From Mesorhizobium liriopis (GTDB lineage Bacteria; Pseudomonadota; Alphaproteobacteria; Rhizobiales; Rhizobiaceae): DNA of 64,000 nt. The translations under genes and the position numbers were made by a program. The DNA is taken from the NCBI RefSeq assembly GCF_024053505.1, contig NZ_JAMXQS010000005.1, positions 186,001 through 250,000 of the forward strand, given 5' to 3'. Shown piece after piece: positions 9,847-18,841 of the stretch; position 1 is the stretch's first letter, and the number at the start of each line of letters is the position of its first letter. The notes beneath the pieces were generated by a model. The model was not told where the DNA came from and searched no databases. It saw only the letters and a program-made list of their open reading frames with translations.

Positions 9847-9869
9847 TGGGCAGGCGATCTGCCTGCCCA
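9847..9869 (-). terminator. Intercistronic stem-loop after binding protein 2
   Basis: Perfect 9-bp stem TGGGCAGGC/GCCTGCCCA, 5-base loop GATCT, 10 bases after the binding-protein stop, no U-run. Probably stabilises the upstream message and lowers read-through. Confidence 0.6.
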
Positions 9870-9879
9870 AAATTGTTAA

Positions 9880-10830
9880 TCAGAAGGGAGATTCGGGAAA
9901 GTAATATTCCTTGGCATTGTCTGCGGTGATCAGCGGCGCATCGAGCTTCACTGTTCCGCGCACAGGCGCCTGTCCGACGAATTGCGCTGCCGTCATGTAT
10001 ATAGCTGTCTTGATCATCGATGGCGGATAAGGCGTCTCGATCGGGGTGACCGGATCGTTAGCCATTACTTTTTCTATGATCTCTTTCATGCCATTGCCGC
10101 CGAGCGCGAACTTGATCTCCTTGCGCCCTGACTGATTGATGGCCTCAAGTACACCGAGCAGCATGTCGTCGTCGTTTGCCCATACCGCATCGATATGCGG
10201 ATACTTGGCGAGGTAGTCCTGCATCAGCTTGAACGCTTCGTCGCTGTTCCAGTTGGCGTACTGGATATCGAGAACCTTCAGGCCAGAGTCTTTGATTGCG
10301 TCCTGAAAGCCTTTGATGCGCTCGTCATCAATGACAGTGGGAATTCCTCTGAGCACAACAAGGTTGCCCTTGCCGCCGAGTTTGTCGACAAGGAACTTGC
10401 CCGTCGTGGCGCCGACAGCAATGTTATCTCCCGCAACGTAGAGATCCTGAATAGTTGGGTCAGTCAGGCCTCTATCGACCACTGTGACGAAGCTGCCATT
10501 GTCCTTGATGGCCTTGACCGGCGAAGTCAGCTCTTCGGAGCTGTGCGGCAGGATGACCAGCGCATCCATTTGCTTGTTGGCGGACAGGTCCTCGATCGCG
10601 CTGACTTGAGCACTCGCGGAAGGAGAGGTTTTCACCACCACATTGACGTTGGGAAAAGCCGCGTTGATTTCCTTGGCTGCTGCAGTGGCATGATACACGA
10701 CACCGGCAGTCCAGCCGTGATCGGCGGCTGGAATGGAAACTGCGATTGTTTTCTTTTCCTGGGCAAGTGCAACACCCCCCAGCAGCAAAGAGCCGAAAAC
10801 GGCGACAGTTAGGAAACTTGCTTTTTTCAT
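9880..10830 (-). CDS. Periplasmic sugar-binding protein, RbsB type (paralogue 2)
   Basis: 316 residues with a clear signal peptide (MKKASFLTVAVFGSLLLGGVALAQ). It is the same family as the protein at 5460-6404, sharing long stretches such as PAADHGWTAGVVYHA, DLYVAG(D/N)N and the YFPESPF terminus. The start at 10830 follows GAGGAGGAG; a longer upstream frame is unlikely. As the first gene of the leftward operon (receptor 2, DJ-1, ATPase, permease, receptor 1) it is likely the most abundantly made product. Ligand unknown. Confidence 0.9.
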   Translation of the reverse strand: MKKASFLTVAVFGSLLLGGVALAQEKKTIAVSIPAADHGWTAGVVYHATAAAKEINAAFPNVNVVVKTSPSASAQVSAIEDLSANKQMDALVILPHSSEELTSPVKAIKDNGSFVTVVDRGLTDPTIQDLYVAGDNIAVGATTGKFLVDKLGGKGNLVVLRGIPTVIDDERIKGFQDAIKDSGLKVLDIQYANWNSDEAFKLMQDYLAKYPHIDAVWANDDDMLLGVLEAINQSGRKEIKFALGGNGMKEIIEKVMANDPVTPIETPYPPSMIKTAIYMTAAQFVGQAPVRGTVKLDAPLITADNAKEYYFPESPF

Positions 10831-11039
10831 GTTCTCCTCCTCGAGCCTCTGAATACTGCACCGCACGGCTCTTTGCGGCGCTATCGCGAAAGCTTGCCTG
10901 GCTTCTCTTTGCCAGGAGCTACAGACCGGCAACTCCTCGCCCCACCGGCCCAATCCTTGCCTGCTCGCTTCTCAGCGCAGACCACGACACGTGCGCCATG
11001 CTTGTTCGAAGCCCCATGCGCACTTCGCTGCCGGACTCT

Positions 11040-11750
11040 TCATTCGAAAACTTGACTAAGGCGGCTCCGCGAACGTTCAATATGAGTACGCATCGCATTT
11101 TCTGCCGCGCCGGGGTCTCTGGCTTCGAACGCCGCCATTATGTTGGCATGCTCATCGAGCGCCTCGTCGGTGACACGAGCATGGAACATCAAGCGAAAGA
11201 TGTGAAAATGAGTGTGCTGGTGCCACAGGGTCTCGCGGATCAGCTGGTTGCCGGCAGTCTCTAAGATCTTGTCGTGAAAGACAGCGTCCAGTCGGGCGAA
11301 GCTTGAGTAGCGGATCCTCTCGTCTCCCCCATCACGCATCATCATCTGGGTTGCCGCCTCCTTCAGCGCCACCAGGACATCAGCATCGAGGTTGGTTGTG
11401 GCAGCCTTTGCCGCGAAAGGTTCAAGGCACAGCCTGAGTTCGTATAGTTCGTTGAAGTCCCTCTTTGTAATCTGCGGCGCAGCGCTGTAGCCAATGAGAT
11501 GGGTCTTTTGCACCAGACCTTCAGCTTCCAACCGGCTCAACGCCTCGCGAATTGGTGTTTGTGAGACATTCAGTTCGCGCACCAATCCGTCGACCGAGAT
11601 GCGGGCGCCAGGCGCGATCTTGAGCGCCATGAGCTGCCTAAAAATCGCCTCATAGACATCATCGGCACGGCTTGTGGCCCGATGAAGTGATGCAAACCGA
11701 TCTCCTCCTTCATCTCCGAACCCAGCCTGCAGAGGTATGGCGCCACGCAT
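11040..11750 (-). CDS. GntR-family transcriptional regulator, FCD subfamily
   Basis: 236 residues. An N-terminal winged helix (about 30-95, with SVDGLVRELNVSQTPIREALSRLEAEGLV) binds DNA; the C-terminal all-helical FCD domain, with the (E)LYELRLCLEP segment, binds a small organic acid or sugar, usually with a metal. AAGAGG precedes the ATG at 11750 by nine bases. It is divergent from the Ldh2-type dehydrogenase and upstream of the ribose-type operon. The 21-bp inverted repeat at 11804-11824 is its probable operator, so it may control both directions. Confidence 0.9.
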   Translation of the reverse strand: MRGAIPLQAGFGDEGGDRFASLHRATSRADDVYEAIFRQLMALKIAPGARISVDGLVRELNVSQTPIREALSRLEAEGLVQKTHLIGYSAAPQITKRDFNELYELRLCLEPFAAKAATTNLDADVLVALKEAATQMMMRDGGDERIRYSSFARLDAVFHDKILETAGNQLIRETLWHQHTHFHIFRLMFHARVTDEALDEHANIMAAFEARDPGAAENAMRTHIERSRSRLSQVFE

Positions 11751-11803
11751 CGGTTAAATCCTCTTGACATTGGAGCGGTCTAGCAAGAAGTTCGCCCAAC
11801 CAC

Positions 11804-11824
11804 AATCCTATATCGTATAGGATT
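11804..11824. promoter_or_regulatory. 21-bp inverted repeat, probable GntR operator
   Basis: AATCCTATA-TCG-TATAGGATT: perfect 9-bp arms around a 3-base centre, in the gap between the GntR gene and the divergent dehydrogenase. AT-rich dyads with a TATA-type core are typical for FCD-type GntR regulators. The right arm ends 17 bases before the dehydrogenase ATG, so binding should affect that promoter. Confidence 0.65.
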
Positions 11825-11841
11825 TTTTATAGGGTAGAGAA

Positions 11842-12858
11842 ATGATCGTTTCCGCTGACATGATGCGGGAGTTAATTGAAACGCGGCTTCGAGAACTCGA
11901 CGTCTCACAAGCCGACGCATCATGTCAGGCAATGATTCTGGTAGAAGCAGAACTGCGCGGCCATTCATCCCACGGCCTGCAGCGGCTCCCGCGCATCCTG
12001 CTACGCATCGCAAACGGGTTGTGCGACCCGTCTAAATCCGGGACGCACTGCTGGAGATCGCAAGCCATTCTCGAGGTTGATGGTGAAAACGGCTTGGGTC
12101 CAGTAGTGGCGGACAAGGCACTAGATGCCTTGATATCTCGCACGAATGAAACCGGTATAGCCGTTGCAGCTATCACTCGTGCCAACCATTTGGGCATGCT
12201 CGCGCCCTATGTCGAAAAGGTTGCGCGCGTAGGATTTGTAGCCATCGCGCTTTCATCGAGCGAGGCGCTCGTGCACCCCTTCGGAGGAACGCGTGCCATG
12301 CTTGGAACAAATCCGATCGCGATTGCCGTTCCTACTGCACGAGAGCCGTTTGTGCTCGATCTGGCGACGAGCGTGGTTTCGATGGGTCGCGTCCACCACT
12401 ATGCCGCTTCAGGAAAGCCGCTGGAGCCAAATTGGGCCCGCGATCGCTTTGGGCAGCCAACCACCGATGCCGAGGCAGCAAAGCATGGTGCTTTGGCCCC
12501 CTTCGGAGACGCCAAAGGCTATGGATTGGGATTGGCGTTCGAGCTTCTTGTCGCTTCCATCGTGGGTTCCGTTCCAGCACCCGGTATCAGAGGTACGCTC
12601 GACGCGCAGCATCCTTGCAATAAAGGCGATGTATTCTTGACTATACAGCCGAACGGGGCTCGAAACCTGATTGAGTTGCTGGCGGACTTTCTGGACGATG
12701 TTAGGAGATCGGAGGATGCCGCTGAACGCGCTATCCGCATCCCTGGCGATGGTTCGCGTGAAAGACGCGCGAAGAGCCTTGCCACGGGCATCGAGATTGA
12801 TGCCGAGCTCTGGCAGCGACTTCAGGACTATGCGCCGCTGCAACCTTTTGCGGCATAG
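11842..12858 (+). CDS. Ldh2-family NAD(P)-dependent oxidoreductase (malate/L-lactate dehydrogenase type)
   Basis: 338 residues of the Ldh_2 (YbiC/YiaK-like) family, unrelated to classical malate dehydrogenases. The family hallmark HSSHGLQRLP is at residues 41-50, a conserved NHLG follows in the middle, and the late block GDAKGYGLGLAFELL is typical. Members reduce or oxidise 2-keto acids such as malate, ureidoglycolate, diketogulonate or piperideine carboxylate. First gene of a rightward catabolic run: Fe-alcohol dehydrogenase starts 13 bases after its stop. Probably regulated by the divergent GntR protein. Confidence 0.88.
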   Translation: MIVSADMMRELIETRLRELDVSQADASCQAMILVEAELRGHSSHGLQRLPRILLRIANGLCDPSKSGTHCWRSQAILEVDGENGLGPVVADKALDALISRTNETGIAVAAITRANHLGMLAPYVEKVARVGFVAIALSSSEALVHPFGGTRAMLGTNPIAIAVPTAREPFVLDLATSVVSMGRVHHYAASGKPLEPNWARDRFGQPTTDAEAAKHGALAPFGDAKGYGLGLAFELLVASIVGSVPAPGIRGTLDAQHPCNKGDVFLTIQPNGARNLIELLADFLDDVRRSEDAAERAIRIPGDGSRERRAKSLATGIEIDAELWQRLQDYAPLQPFAA

Positions 12859-12871
12859 AGGAACATTAGAC

Positions 12872-14104
12872 ATGAATCTTTTCGCGGCTATCCGGCTGCC
12901 CGGCGAAATCCTGTTCGGCGAAAACCAAAGGGCTTCACTCGGCGCCGTTGCGGCTAAGTGGGGAAGGCGCGCACTTGTCTGCACAGATGCGCGCTTCGCA
13001 GCGACCGAACTGTTCGAGGAGCTGCTTGCTATACTTGATCACTCCGATATCGCTGTGCATGTGTATGATGGCGTGTTGCCTGATGTTCCGCGTGACAGCG
13101 TGGGCAAGTGCGCAGATGACGCGAGGGGCTTCGCCCCAGATTTGATAATCGGCGTTGGTGGCGGCAGTTGTCTGGACATGGCGAAATGTGCTGCCGTGCT
13201 ACTTTCGCATGGAGGCGCGATCCAAGACTATTACGGGGAGTTCAAGGTTCCTGGCCCCATTCTGCCTGTTATCGCCGTTCCCACGACGGCTGGCACAGGT
13301 TCTGAAGCGACACCCGTTGCCGTTATCTCCGACCCTGACCGTACGCTGAAGGTTGGTGTGTCGAGCCCGTATCTTATTCCTACAGCTGCGGTTTGCGATC
13401 CAGCTCTGACAGTAACATGCCCCCCTGGCTTGACCGCGATTGCGGGAGCCGATGCCTTAACCCATGCGATCGAGGCATTCACTGCACAAAGGCGGCCAGC
13501 GGATCCAATGCTGGCTCAGGAGCACGTCTTCATAGGCAAGAGTGCCTTGACTGATCACTTCGCGCTTTTGGCAATTCGGCTTCTGGGTCGCAGCCTTGAG
13601 CGTGCAGTTCTGGATGGCAGTGATGCGACAGCGCGCGCCGATGTCATGTTGGGCGCGCTGGCGGCAGGCTGCGCATTCGGCACAGCTGGAACAGCCGCTG
13701 CTCATGCCATCCAGTATCCGGCCGGCGCTTTAACTCATACACCGCATGGTATGGGTGTCGCGGCAGTGCTGCCGTATGTGATGGGCTTCAACAAGCCAGC
13801 TTGCCTGGATGAACTAGCCGAGATCGCCATCGCTCTTGGTGTCTCCGTCAGCGGTCGTGCTAAGGATGATTTGGCGGACGCGGCGATTGTAGAGGTCAAC
13901 CGTCTGTTTAAGGCAATTGGCATCGTGCCAAATCTTCGCGAGCTCGGCTTGCCGGCGGACAAGATCGGCTGGACGGCCGAGCAAGCGCTTGGAATTGAGC
14001 GTCTCATCAAGAATAATCCTCGTCCGTTTGACCTCTCATCTATGAGGCGTCTCGTCGAGGCTGCCTATGACGGCGGAGTCTCTGCGATTGAGATCGCGAA
14101 CTAA
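12872..14104 (+). CDS. Iron-containing alcohol dehydrogenase (group III)
   Basis: 410 residues. GGGSCLDMAK and PTTAGTGSEATPVAVI mark the NAD-binding half; metal ligands come from the CDPAL aspartate, ADALTHAIEAF, TAAAHAIQYP and HTPHGMGVAAVLPY. The reading frame is open well upstream, but GAGGAA with eight bases spacing supports the ATG at 12872. It would interconvert an alcohol (or hydroxy acid) and an aldehyde, and the aldehyde dehydrogenase behind it would finish the oxidation. Confidence 0.9.
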   Translation: MNLFAAIRLPGEILFGENQRASLGAVAAKWGRRALVCTDARFAATELFEELLAILDHSDIAVHVYDGVLPDVPRDSVGKCADDARGFAPDLIIGVGGGSCLDMAKCAAVLLSHGGAIQDYYGEFKVPGPILPVIAVPTTAGTGSEATPVAVISDPDRTLKVGVSSPYLIPTAAVCDPALTVTCPPGLTAIAGADALTHAIEAFTAQRRPADPMLAQEHVFIGKSALTDHFALLAIRLLGRSLERAVLDGSDATARADVMLGALAAGCAFGTAGTAAAHAIQYPAGALTHTPHGMGVAAVLPYVMGFNKPACLDELAEIAIALGVSVSGRAKDDLADAAIVEVNRLFKAIGIVPNLRELGLPADKIGWTAEQALGIERLIKNNPRPFDLSSMRRLVEAAYDGGVSAIEIAN

Positions 14105-14120
14105 TTGGAAGCTTCAATCT

Positions 14121-15602
14121 ATGAATATTCATTCACTGCCTGAAACTCACTCGTTGGAATCAATTGGCTTCCATCATCGCGAAGGCTTGTACATCAATCG
14201 CGAGTGGCGGGCTGCCGCTGGTGGCGAGACGATCCAAGTGGTTGACCCCTCTACCGAAACCGTGCTCGCTCATGTTGCCGATGCGAGTGTGGAAGATGGC
14301 ATCGCAGCAGTCGACGCAGCTTCAGCGGCGGCGGACAGCTGGCGCAATACCGCACCACGCACTCGCTCGGAAATCCTGCGCCGCGCGTTCGAACTCATGA
14401 ATGCCCGGGCCGAGATGCTGGCTCAGCTAATCTCACTTGAGAACGGCAAGGCTCTGCGAGATGCTAGGGGTGAGGTGTCCTACGCGGCCGAATTTTTCCG
14501 TTGGAATGCAGAAGAGGCAGTACGCATCAAAGGCGACTTTGGGTTTGCTCCGTCAGGCGCCAATCGGATCATTGTGGATTACGAGCCGATTGGCATAGCA
14601 CTGCTGATCACTCCCTGGAATTTCCCGGCGGCCATGGCAACCCGCAAGATAGCTCCCGCGCTTGCAGCAGGCTGCACCGTCATCCTCAAGCCGGCTAGCG
14701 AGACACCACTTACAGCTTACGCCCTTGCAGCGCTTCTGGAAGAAGCTGGCGTTCCGCCAGGTGTGGTCAACGTTCTCACGACGTCCAAGGCTGACGACGT
14801 TACGGGAGCAATCATGCGTGACCCTCGCGTCCGTAAGCTATCCTTCACCGGATCGACCGGCGTTGGCCGTCACCTCTTGGCAAAAGCCGCCCACTCCGTT
14901 CTGAGCTGCTCGATGGAACTGGGCGGAAACGCTCCGCTGATTGTCTTCGATGATGCTGATCTCGATGTCGCCATCGAGGGTGCGATGGTGGCAAAGATGC
15001 GCAATGCTGGGGAAGCCTGCACGGCCGCCAATAGGCTCTACGTTCACGAAGAGATTTATGACGAATTTGCACGTCGGCTCGTCGCCCGCATGGATACCCT
15101 TGTAGTCGGCCCGGGCGTCAACCCTGAGACGGAGTGTGGGCCGATGATCACCCGCAAGGCGGTTGAAAAGATAGATCACCTCGTATCCGATGCAGTATCA
15201 CGTGGTGCGAAGCGCATATGCGGTGGCGAGATCACTGCAGGGTCGGGATATTTTTATCCGCCCACAGTTCTTGGGGACGTTTCCCTCGACGCCGCGATGG
15301 CCCACGAGGAAATTTTCGGCCCGGTAGCACCGTTGACCCGCTTCTCATCAGAGGAAGAGCTCATCAACCTTGCCAACAACACCGAATATGGACTTGCGAG
15401 TTACATCTTCAGCCGTGACGTATCACGCGCAATGCGGGTGGCTCGACGCATTGAAAGCGGAATGGTTGCCATCAATCGCGGGCTGATGTCTGACCCTGCA
15501 GCACCCTTCGGAGGAGTGAAGCAGAGCGGTCTGGGGCGCGAAGGCGGTGCTCATGGCGTGTTGGAATACCTCGAAGCCAAATACTTGGCTGTCAGCATCT
15601 AA
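14121..15602 (+). CDS. NAD(P)-dependent aldehyde dehydrogenase (succinate-semialdehyde type)
   Basis: 493 residues. Catalytic C300 ([11 protein letters not shown]), general base E266 (MELGGNAP), N167 (PWNFP) and the FTGST cofactor loop are intact. Overall wording ([28 protein letters not shown]) is closest to succinate- or glutarate-semialdehyde dehydrogenases. It begins 16 bases after the alcohol dehydrogenase stop, and the two likely act in sequence on the substrate supplied by this locus. Exact substrate not assignable. Confidence 0.9.
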   Translation: MNIHSLPETHSLESIGFHHREGLYINREWRAAAGGETIQVVDPSTETVLAHVADASVEDGIAAVDAASAAADSWRNTAPRTRSEILRRAFELMNARAEMLAQLISLENGKALRDARGEVSYAAEFFRWNAEEAVRIKGDFGFAPSGANRIIVDYEPIGIALLITPWNFPAAMATRKIAPALAAGCTVILKPASETPLTAYALAALLEEAGVPPGVVNVLTTSKADDVTGAIMRDPRVRKLSFTGSTGVGRHLLAKAAHSVLSCSMELGGNAPLIVFDDADLDVAIEGAMVAKMRNAGEACTAANRLYVHEEIYDEFARRLVARMDTLVVGPGVNPETECGPMITRKAVEKIDHLVSDAVSRGAKRICGGEITAGSGYFYPPTVLGDVSLDAAMAHEEIFGPVAPLTRFSSEEELINLANNTEYGLASYIFSRDVSRAMRVARRIESGMVAINRGLMSDPAAPFGGVKQSGLGREGGAHGVLEYLEAKYLAVSI

Positions 15603-15608
15603 CTTTCC

Positions 15609-16454
15609 ATGGAGCGCGCCACGGCTACAGACCTGTTCAGAATTCGAGATCACGTTCCGGATTTTGATGGCATTGTCGAAGAAATCAGGGAGCGCAGCCG
15701 TCGAACAAGGAGTGTTCTTCGATGCCACCTGAACGTTGCGTTCGGCTCGGGCTCCAGTGACAGGATCGACTTGTTTTTTCCTGACACCGCTGCGGGCGAT
15801 AGACCTGTCCACCTGTTCATACATGGCGGATACTGGCGAATGTTCACCAAGGAAGACTATTCGTATGTGGCCGATACGGTAACGAACGCTGGTGCCATTG
15901 CTGCGATCATGGATTATACCCTGATGCCAGCAGTTCGTATGGAAACTTTAATTCTTCAGGTGCGGGCAGCGAAAAACTGGCTGCAGGATAAAGCAGAGTC
16001 GTTTGGGGGAATGGCTTCTCGCTTAACTGTCAGCGGCCACTCGGCCGGCGCACATCTTGCAACATTCCTGCTAGAAGATACTGATCCCAGAATTCAAACT
16101 AACCGCACTCTGCTTCTAGGAGGAATCTACGACCTGAAGCCACTGCAGAAATCTTTTCTTCAGGCCGAGATTTCGCTGACCGACGACGAAGTGGAGCGAT
16201 ATTCACCGTTGAATCGTTCGCTGAGCAAGCAAAGCGACGTTACGGTGCTCGTTGGTGAGAAGGAAACGCTGCCATTTCATCAGCAAGCCAAAGCCTTTGC
16301 GTCCCATCTCGCAATGAATGGATCCCGATCTACGTTCCATCAACTCGCCGGAGCAGATCATATGACCAGTGTTCGTGACCTTGGGAAACCGGGAACGGAA
16401 GCAAGTTACATCCTCGAAGGATTTGTCAACGACCCCATTTCCAATCAATTATGA
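15609..16454 (+). CDS. Alpha/beta hydrolase, kynurenine-formamidase-like
   Basis: 281 residues. The oxyanion-hole motif HGGYW (72-76) and nucleophile GHSAG (143-147, S145) are in the arrangement of the BNA7/arylformamidase branch of the HSL-like hydrolases; a late GADHMT gives the His. Such enzymes hydrolyse formamides, carbamates or short esters. It starts 6 bases after the aldehyde dehydrogenase and closes the operon. No tryptophan-catabolic gene is nearby, so a role within this pathway is more likely than formylkynurenine hydrolysis. Confidence 0.82.
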   Translation: MERATATDLFRIRDHVPDFDGIVEEIRERSRRTRSVLRCHLNVAFGSGSSDRIDLFFPDTAAGDRPVHLFIHGGYWRMFTKEDYSYVADTVTNAGAIAAIMDYTLMPAVRMETLILQVRAAKNWLQDKAESFGGMASRLTVSGHSAGAHLATFLLEDTDPRIQTNRTLLLGGIYDLKPLQKSFLQAEISLTDDEVERYSPLNRSLSKQSDVTVLVGEKETLPFHQQAKAFASHLAMNGSRSTFHQLAGADHMTSVRDLGKPGTEASYILEGFVNDPISNQL

Positions 16455-16487
16455 GCGACTATTGCTTACTTACGCGGTGGGGGTGCA

Positions 16488-17171
16488 ATGAAGCGACTTA
16501 TCATGGGTGCTGCGATACTCATGAGCATGTCAGGCTCTCGAGCGTGGGCGGAGCCCGTACCATCGTATATCCAGGATAGCGTCGGCGCATGGCTTATTGC
16601 CACCGACGATGGCAAGCCCGGTTGCAATGTTTCACTGTCAGCTGATCGTGTTGGCGACCACTTCAAGATTGCTCCCTCTTCCGATTGCGCTTCGCGGTTG
16701 CCAACAGTTTCTCGTGCCACAAGTTGGAATTATGATTCCGGCGTTCGGCTCTTTGCCGCGGATGGAAGTCTCCTCCTCGAATTTGCGGAAGACGAAACCA
16801 CGATCATGAAGACATCGTTCGAGACGCCGCCTGTCCATTTCATGGTTCCGGCAAAATCAGGCGTCGACCACGCGCCTTTTGCACCGGCTCTCGTCGGCAG
16901 TTGGGTTTTGCAGCGCCCCGGTGGGCCAACCCTATGTCCGCTGGTGCTGAACAAGGATGCACAATCCGATGACACAGAACTGACTGTGAAGACTGGTTCG
17001 CCCTGCGACGGGGCAGTCGCGCGCCTCAAGCTCGACAGCGCCCGTGTCGAAGACTTCACCTTGATGCTCTACGGCAAGCCAGAAACGTCCCTGAGCTTCG
17101 AGCCTTCCGGCTCCGATAGGTTCACCAAGACGGAAACCGGCAAGCCTCTGGAGATGGTGCGGGCACACTAA
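16488..17171 (+). CDS. Exported protein with two Inh (AprI-like) protease-inhibitor domains
   Basis: 227 residues. Signal peptide is about 1-21 (MKRLIMGAAILMSMSGSRAWA). The mature part is a duplication: each half begins with G(A/S)W, has a C...L. core, an SxC or SPC turn and ends in a strand-rich F.P or L.F segment, as in the AprI/Inh metalloprotease-inhibitor barrel. Half 1 is about residues 30-105, half 2 about 130-210. Classical Inh has one domain and sits next to a serralysin gene; none is seen here. It could protect periplasmic proteins, or the fold may serve another binding role. Two exported genes follow. Confidence 0.65.
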   Translation: MKRLIMGAAILMSMSGSRAWAEPVPSYIQDSVGAWLIATDDGKPGCNVSLSADRVGDHFKIAPSSDCASRLPTVSRATSWNYDSGVRLFAADGSLLLEFAEDETTIMKTSFETPPVHFMVPAKSGVDHAPFAPALVGSWVLQRPGGPTLCPLVLNKDAQSDDTELTVKTGSPCDGAVARLKLDSARVEDFTLMLYGKPETSLSFEPSGSDRFTKTETGKPLEMVRAH

Positions 17172-17318
17172 AGCAGGTGTCGCTGACCCACTCAGGCGTC
17201 TTTGTTGATGGGAGAGCTACAGACGTAAGCAGAAGGATTTCCGCCAGCCCCCGTCAGCGCTTGTCCCAAAATCGCAACTATGTAACGCTACGTCATGTTC
17301 CGATTGGAGAGCTCGCCG

Positions 17319-17771
17319 ATGCTGAGATGCATGCCCTCGCTGCTTGTTGTTGCATTGTCACTGATTGGTGTCTCGGCGGCCTTCGCTCAAAATGCGTCGA
17401 TGACGGTCGAGCTCCGACCTGGTATTTCCGCCAAAGTCATCGACCTCAAGCGCGTGCCGGGACAAGAGATTGTTCAGTTGGACTACGAGGTCGTCAACAA
17501 CAGCAGTACTGCAGTGAACCTCGCTGAACTTGGCATCGGACGCGTAGGTTACGGTCTCGACGAGATCACGCTTTACGATTTTCCCAACAAGATCAGCTTC
17601 AAAATCGGGGTTGCCAGCGAATGCCTGTGCACGCAGCCTCCCGAGGCCCCTTTGAACTCGGGTGAGACGTTCAAGGCATGGGCGTGGTTTGCACCGCCTG
17701 CAACAAGCCCTGGTCCGTTTGCGGTCCGCTTCGGTTCGACATTGCCGATCATGGACGTGCCCCTGCAATGA
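17319..17771 (+). CDS. Exported protein of unknown function
   Basis: 150 residues with a signal peptide (about 1-24, ending AAFAQ). No family is recognised. The mature part looks like one beta-rich domain (VIDLKRVPGQEIVQLDYEVVNNSS), reminiscent of an immunoglobulin-like or carbonate-binding fold, with a CLC pair. GGAGAG seven bases ahead supports the ATG at 17319 over an upstream one at 17295. Its stop overlaps the ATG of the OmpA-like gene by 4 bases, so the two are translationally coupled. Confidence 0.65.
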   Translation: MLRCMPSLLVVALSLIGVSAAFAQNASMTVELRPGISAKVIDLKRVPGQEIVQLDYEVVNNSSTAVNLAELGIGRVGYGLDEITLYDFPNKISFKIGVASECLCTQPPEAPLNSGETFKAWAWFAPPATSPGPFAVRFGSTLPIMDVPLQ

Positions 17772-18436
17772 GCGTGCGTCTCCTGTTTTGGGCGGGGGCG
17801 ACTGTGCTGCTGATTTCCAGGCCATCTCAGGCTCAAGACGCGCCACCCGCAACCGTCCCACCAAACTTCTCGGCGAGCGCGCCAGGCATTGGTTTTGCAT
17901 CACCCTCGATCGGCTTTTCTTCGCCGAACATCGGATATGCCGCGCCAAGGATAGAATTCGTTTCGCCCGCCATGACAGACGAGGAACTTGCCTTTGCACC
18001 GAAGCCCCCTGCTCCGCCGCCACCGGCTGTCAAAGGTCTGGAGGTAACGGAAGTCGAGGGAGGTGTGCGCTACACGCTCTCGGCCGACATCCTGTTCGAC
18101 TTTGACAAGGCGACGTTGCGCCCCAAGGCGACCCAAGCGCTTGAGGCCATGTCGAGCGATGTGCGCCAGCGCTTCGCCCAACCCCGGTTCCTTGTTGACG
18201 GCTATACCGACAGCAAGGGTAGCGACAGCTACAATATGAAGCTTTCACTTCGCCGGGCTGCGGCCGTGAAAGACTACCTGACGGGCAAAGCCAACTTTCC
18301 TGCCGAGACAGTGCAAACAGAAGGCCGAGGCGAGGCAAGCCCGGTTGCGGCCAACGAAACTTCAGACGGGAAGGACGATCCGGAAGGACGCCAGAAGAAC
18401 CGCCGCGTGGAAATCTTGGTGAAGGCGGTGGAATAG
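17768..18436 (+). CDS. OmpA-family peptidoglycan-binding protein with N-terminal heptad repeats
   Basis: 222 residues. A signal peptide (about 1-22) is followed by four tandem heptads at residues 40-67 (GIGFASP, SIGFSSP, NIGYAAP, RIEFVSP), a proline-rich linker (PKPPAPPPPA) and an OmpA C-terminal domain from about 105. That domain has the expected ADILFDFDKATLRP start, DGYTDSKG and the NRRVEI end. It should anchor to peptidoglycan while the repeats reach outward or interact with a partner. The start at 17768 is fixed by the ATGA overlap with the preceding gene. Confidence 0.82.
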   Translation: MSVRLLFWAGATVLLISRPSQAQDAPPATVPPNFSASAPGIGFASPSIGFSSPNIGYAAPRIEFVSPAMTDEELAFAPKPPAPPPPAVKGLEVTEVEGGVRYTLSADILFDFDKATLRPKATQALEAMSSDVRQRFAQPRFLVDGYTDSKGSDSYNMKLSLRRAAAVKDYLTGKANFPAETVQTEGRGEASPVAANETSDGKDDPEGRQKNRRVEILVKAVE

Positions 18437-18841
18437 TTTCAGTTGTCAAAAGTCCGGATCGAGTGGTCGCCAGTCCTTGAGCAATGGTATGATGCCTTTC
18501 AGCGACGCGCCATCTTAGTAGCTCGCCCGGGCGTTGAACATCTCGACCGCGTTGTTGAACTGCCGAATTGCCTTACTGCGTCGTCCGGCGCTTTAGCGTT
18601 TGGGGCTTCCGAACATAGCGCGCAAGGATGACCAATCTGTCCGCGTTGTGCGCAACGACGTAGCTCTTTCGGCTTACACTAACTCGAAGCCACCTTTTGT
18701 TAGGATTGGCTTGCCTGCTCGCATCTGATTCAGTCTCAGAACCGGCTACTCCCTGCAAGTTGTGGCCGGCGGATACCCCGGCGTCTTCCCTACCAACCCC
18801 CAAGGCGGGCGCCGGGCCCCGGTTTTTACGTGGGTAGATGG
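18437..18841. other. Degenerate non-coding stretch
   Basis: About 400 bases without a credible gene on either strand; codon structure is lost compared with both sides. Only short tails that look like gene ends are seen, for example a minus-strand frame ending near 18519. It looks like the decayed left part of the 18.4-22.8 kb remnant. Confidence 0.4.
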
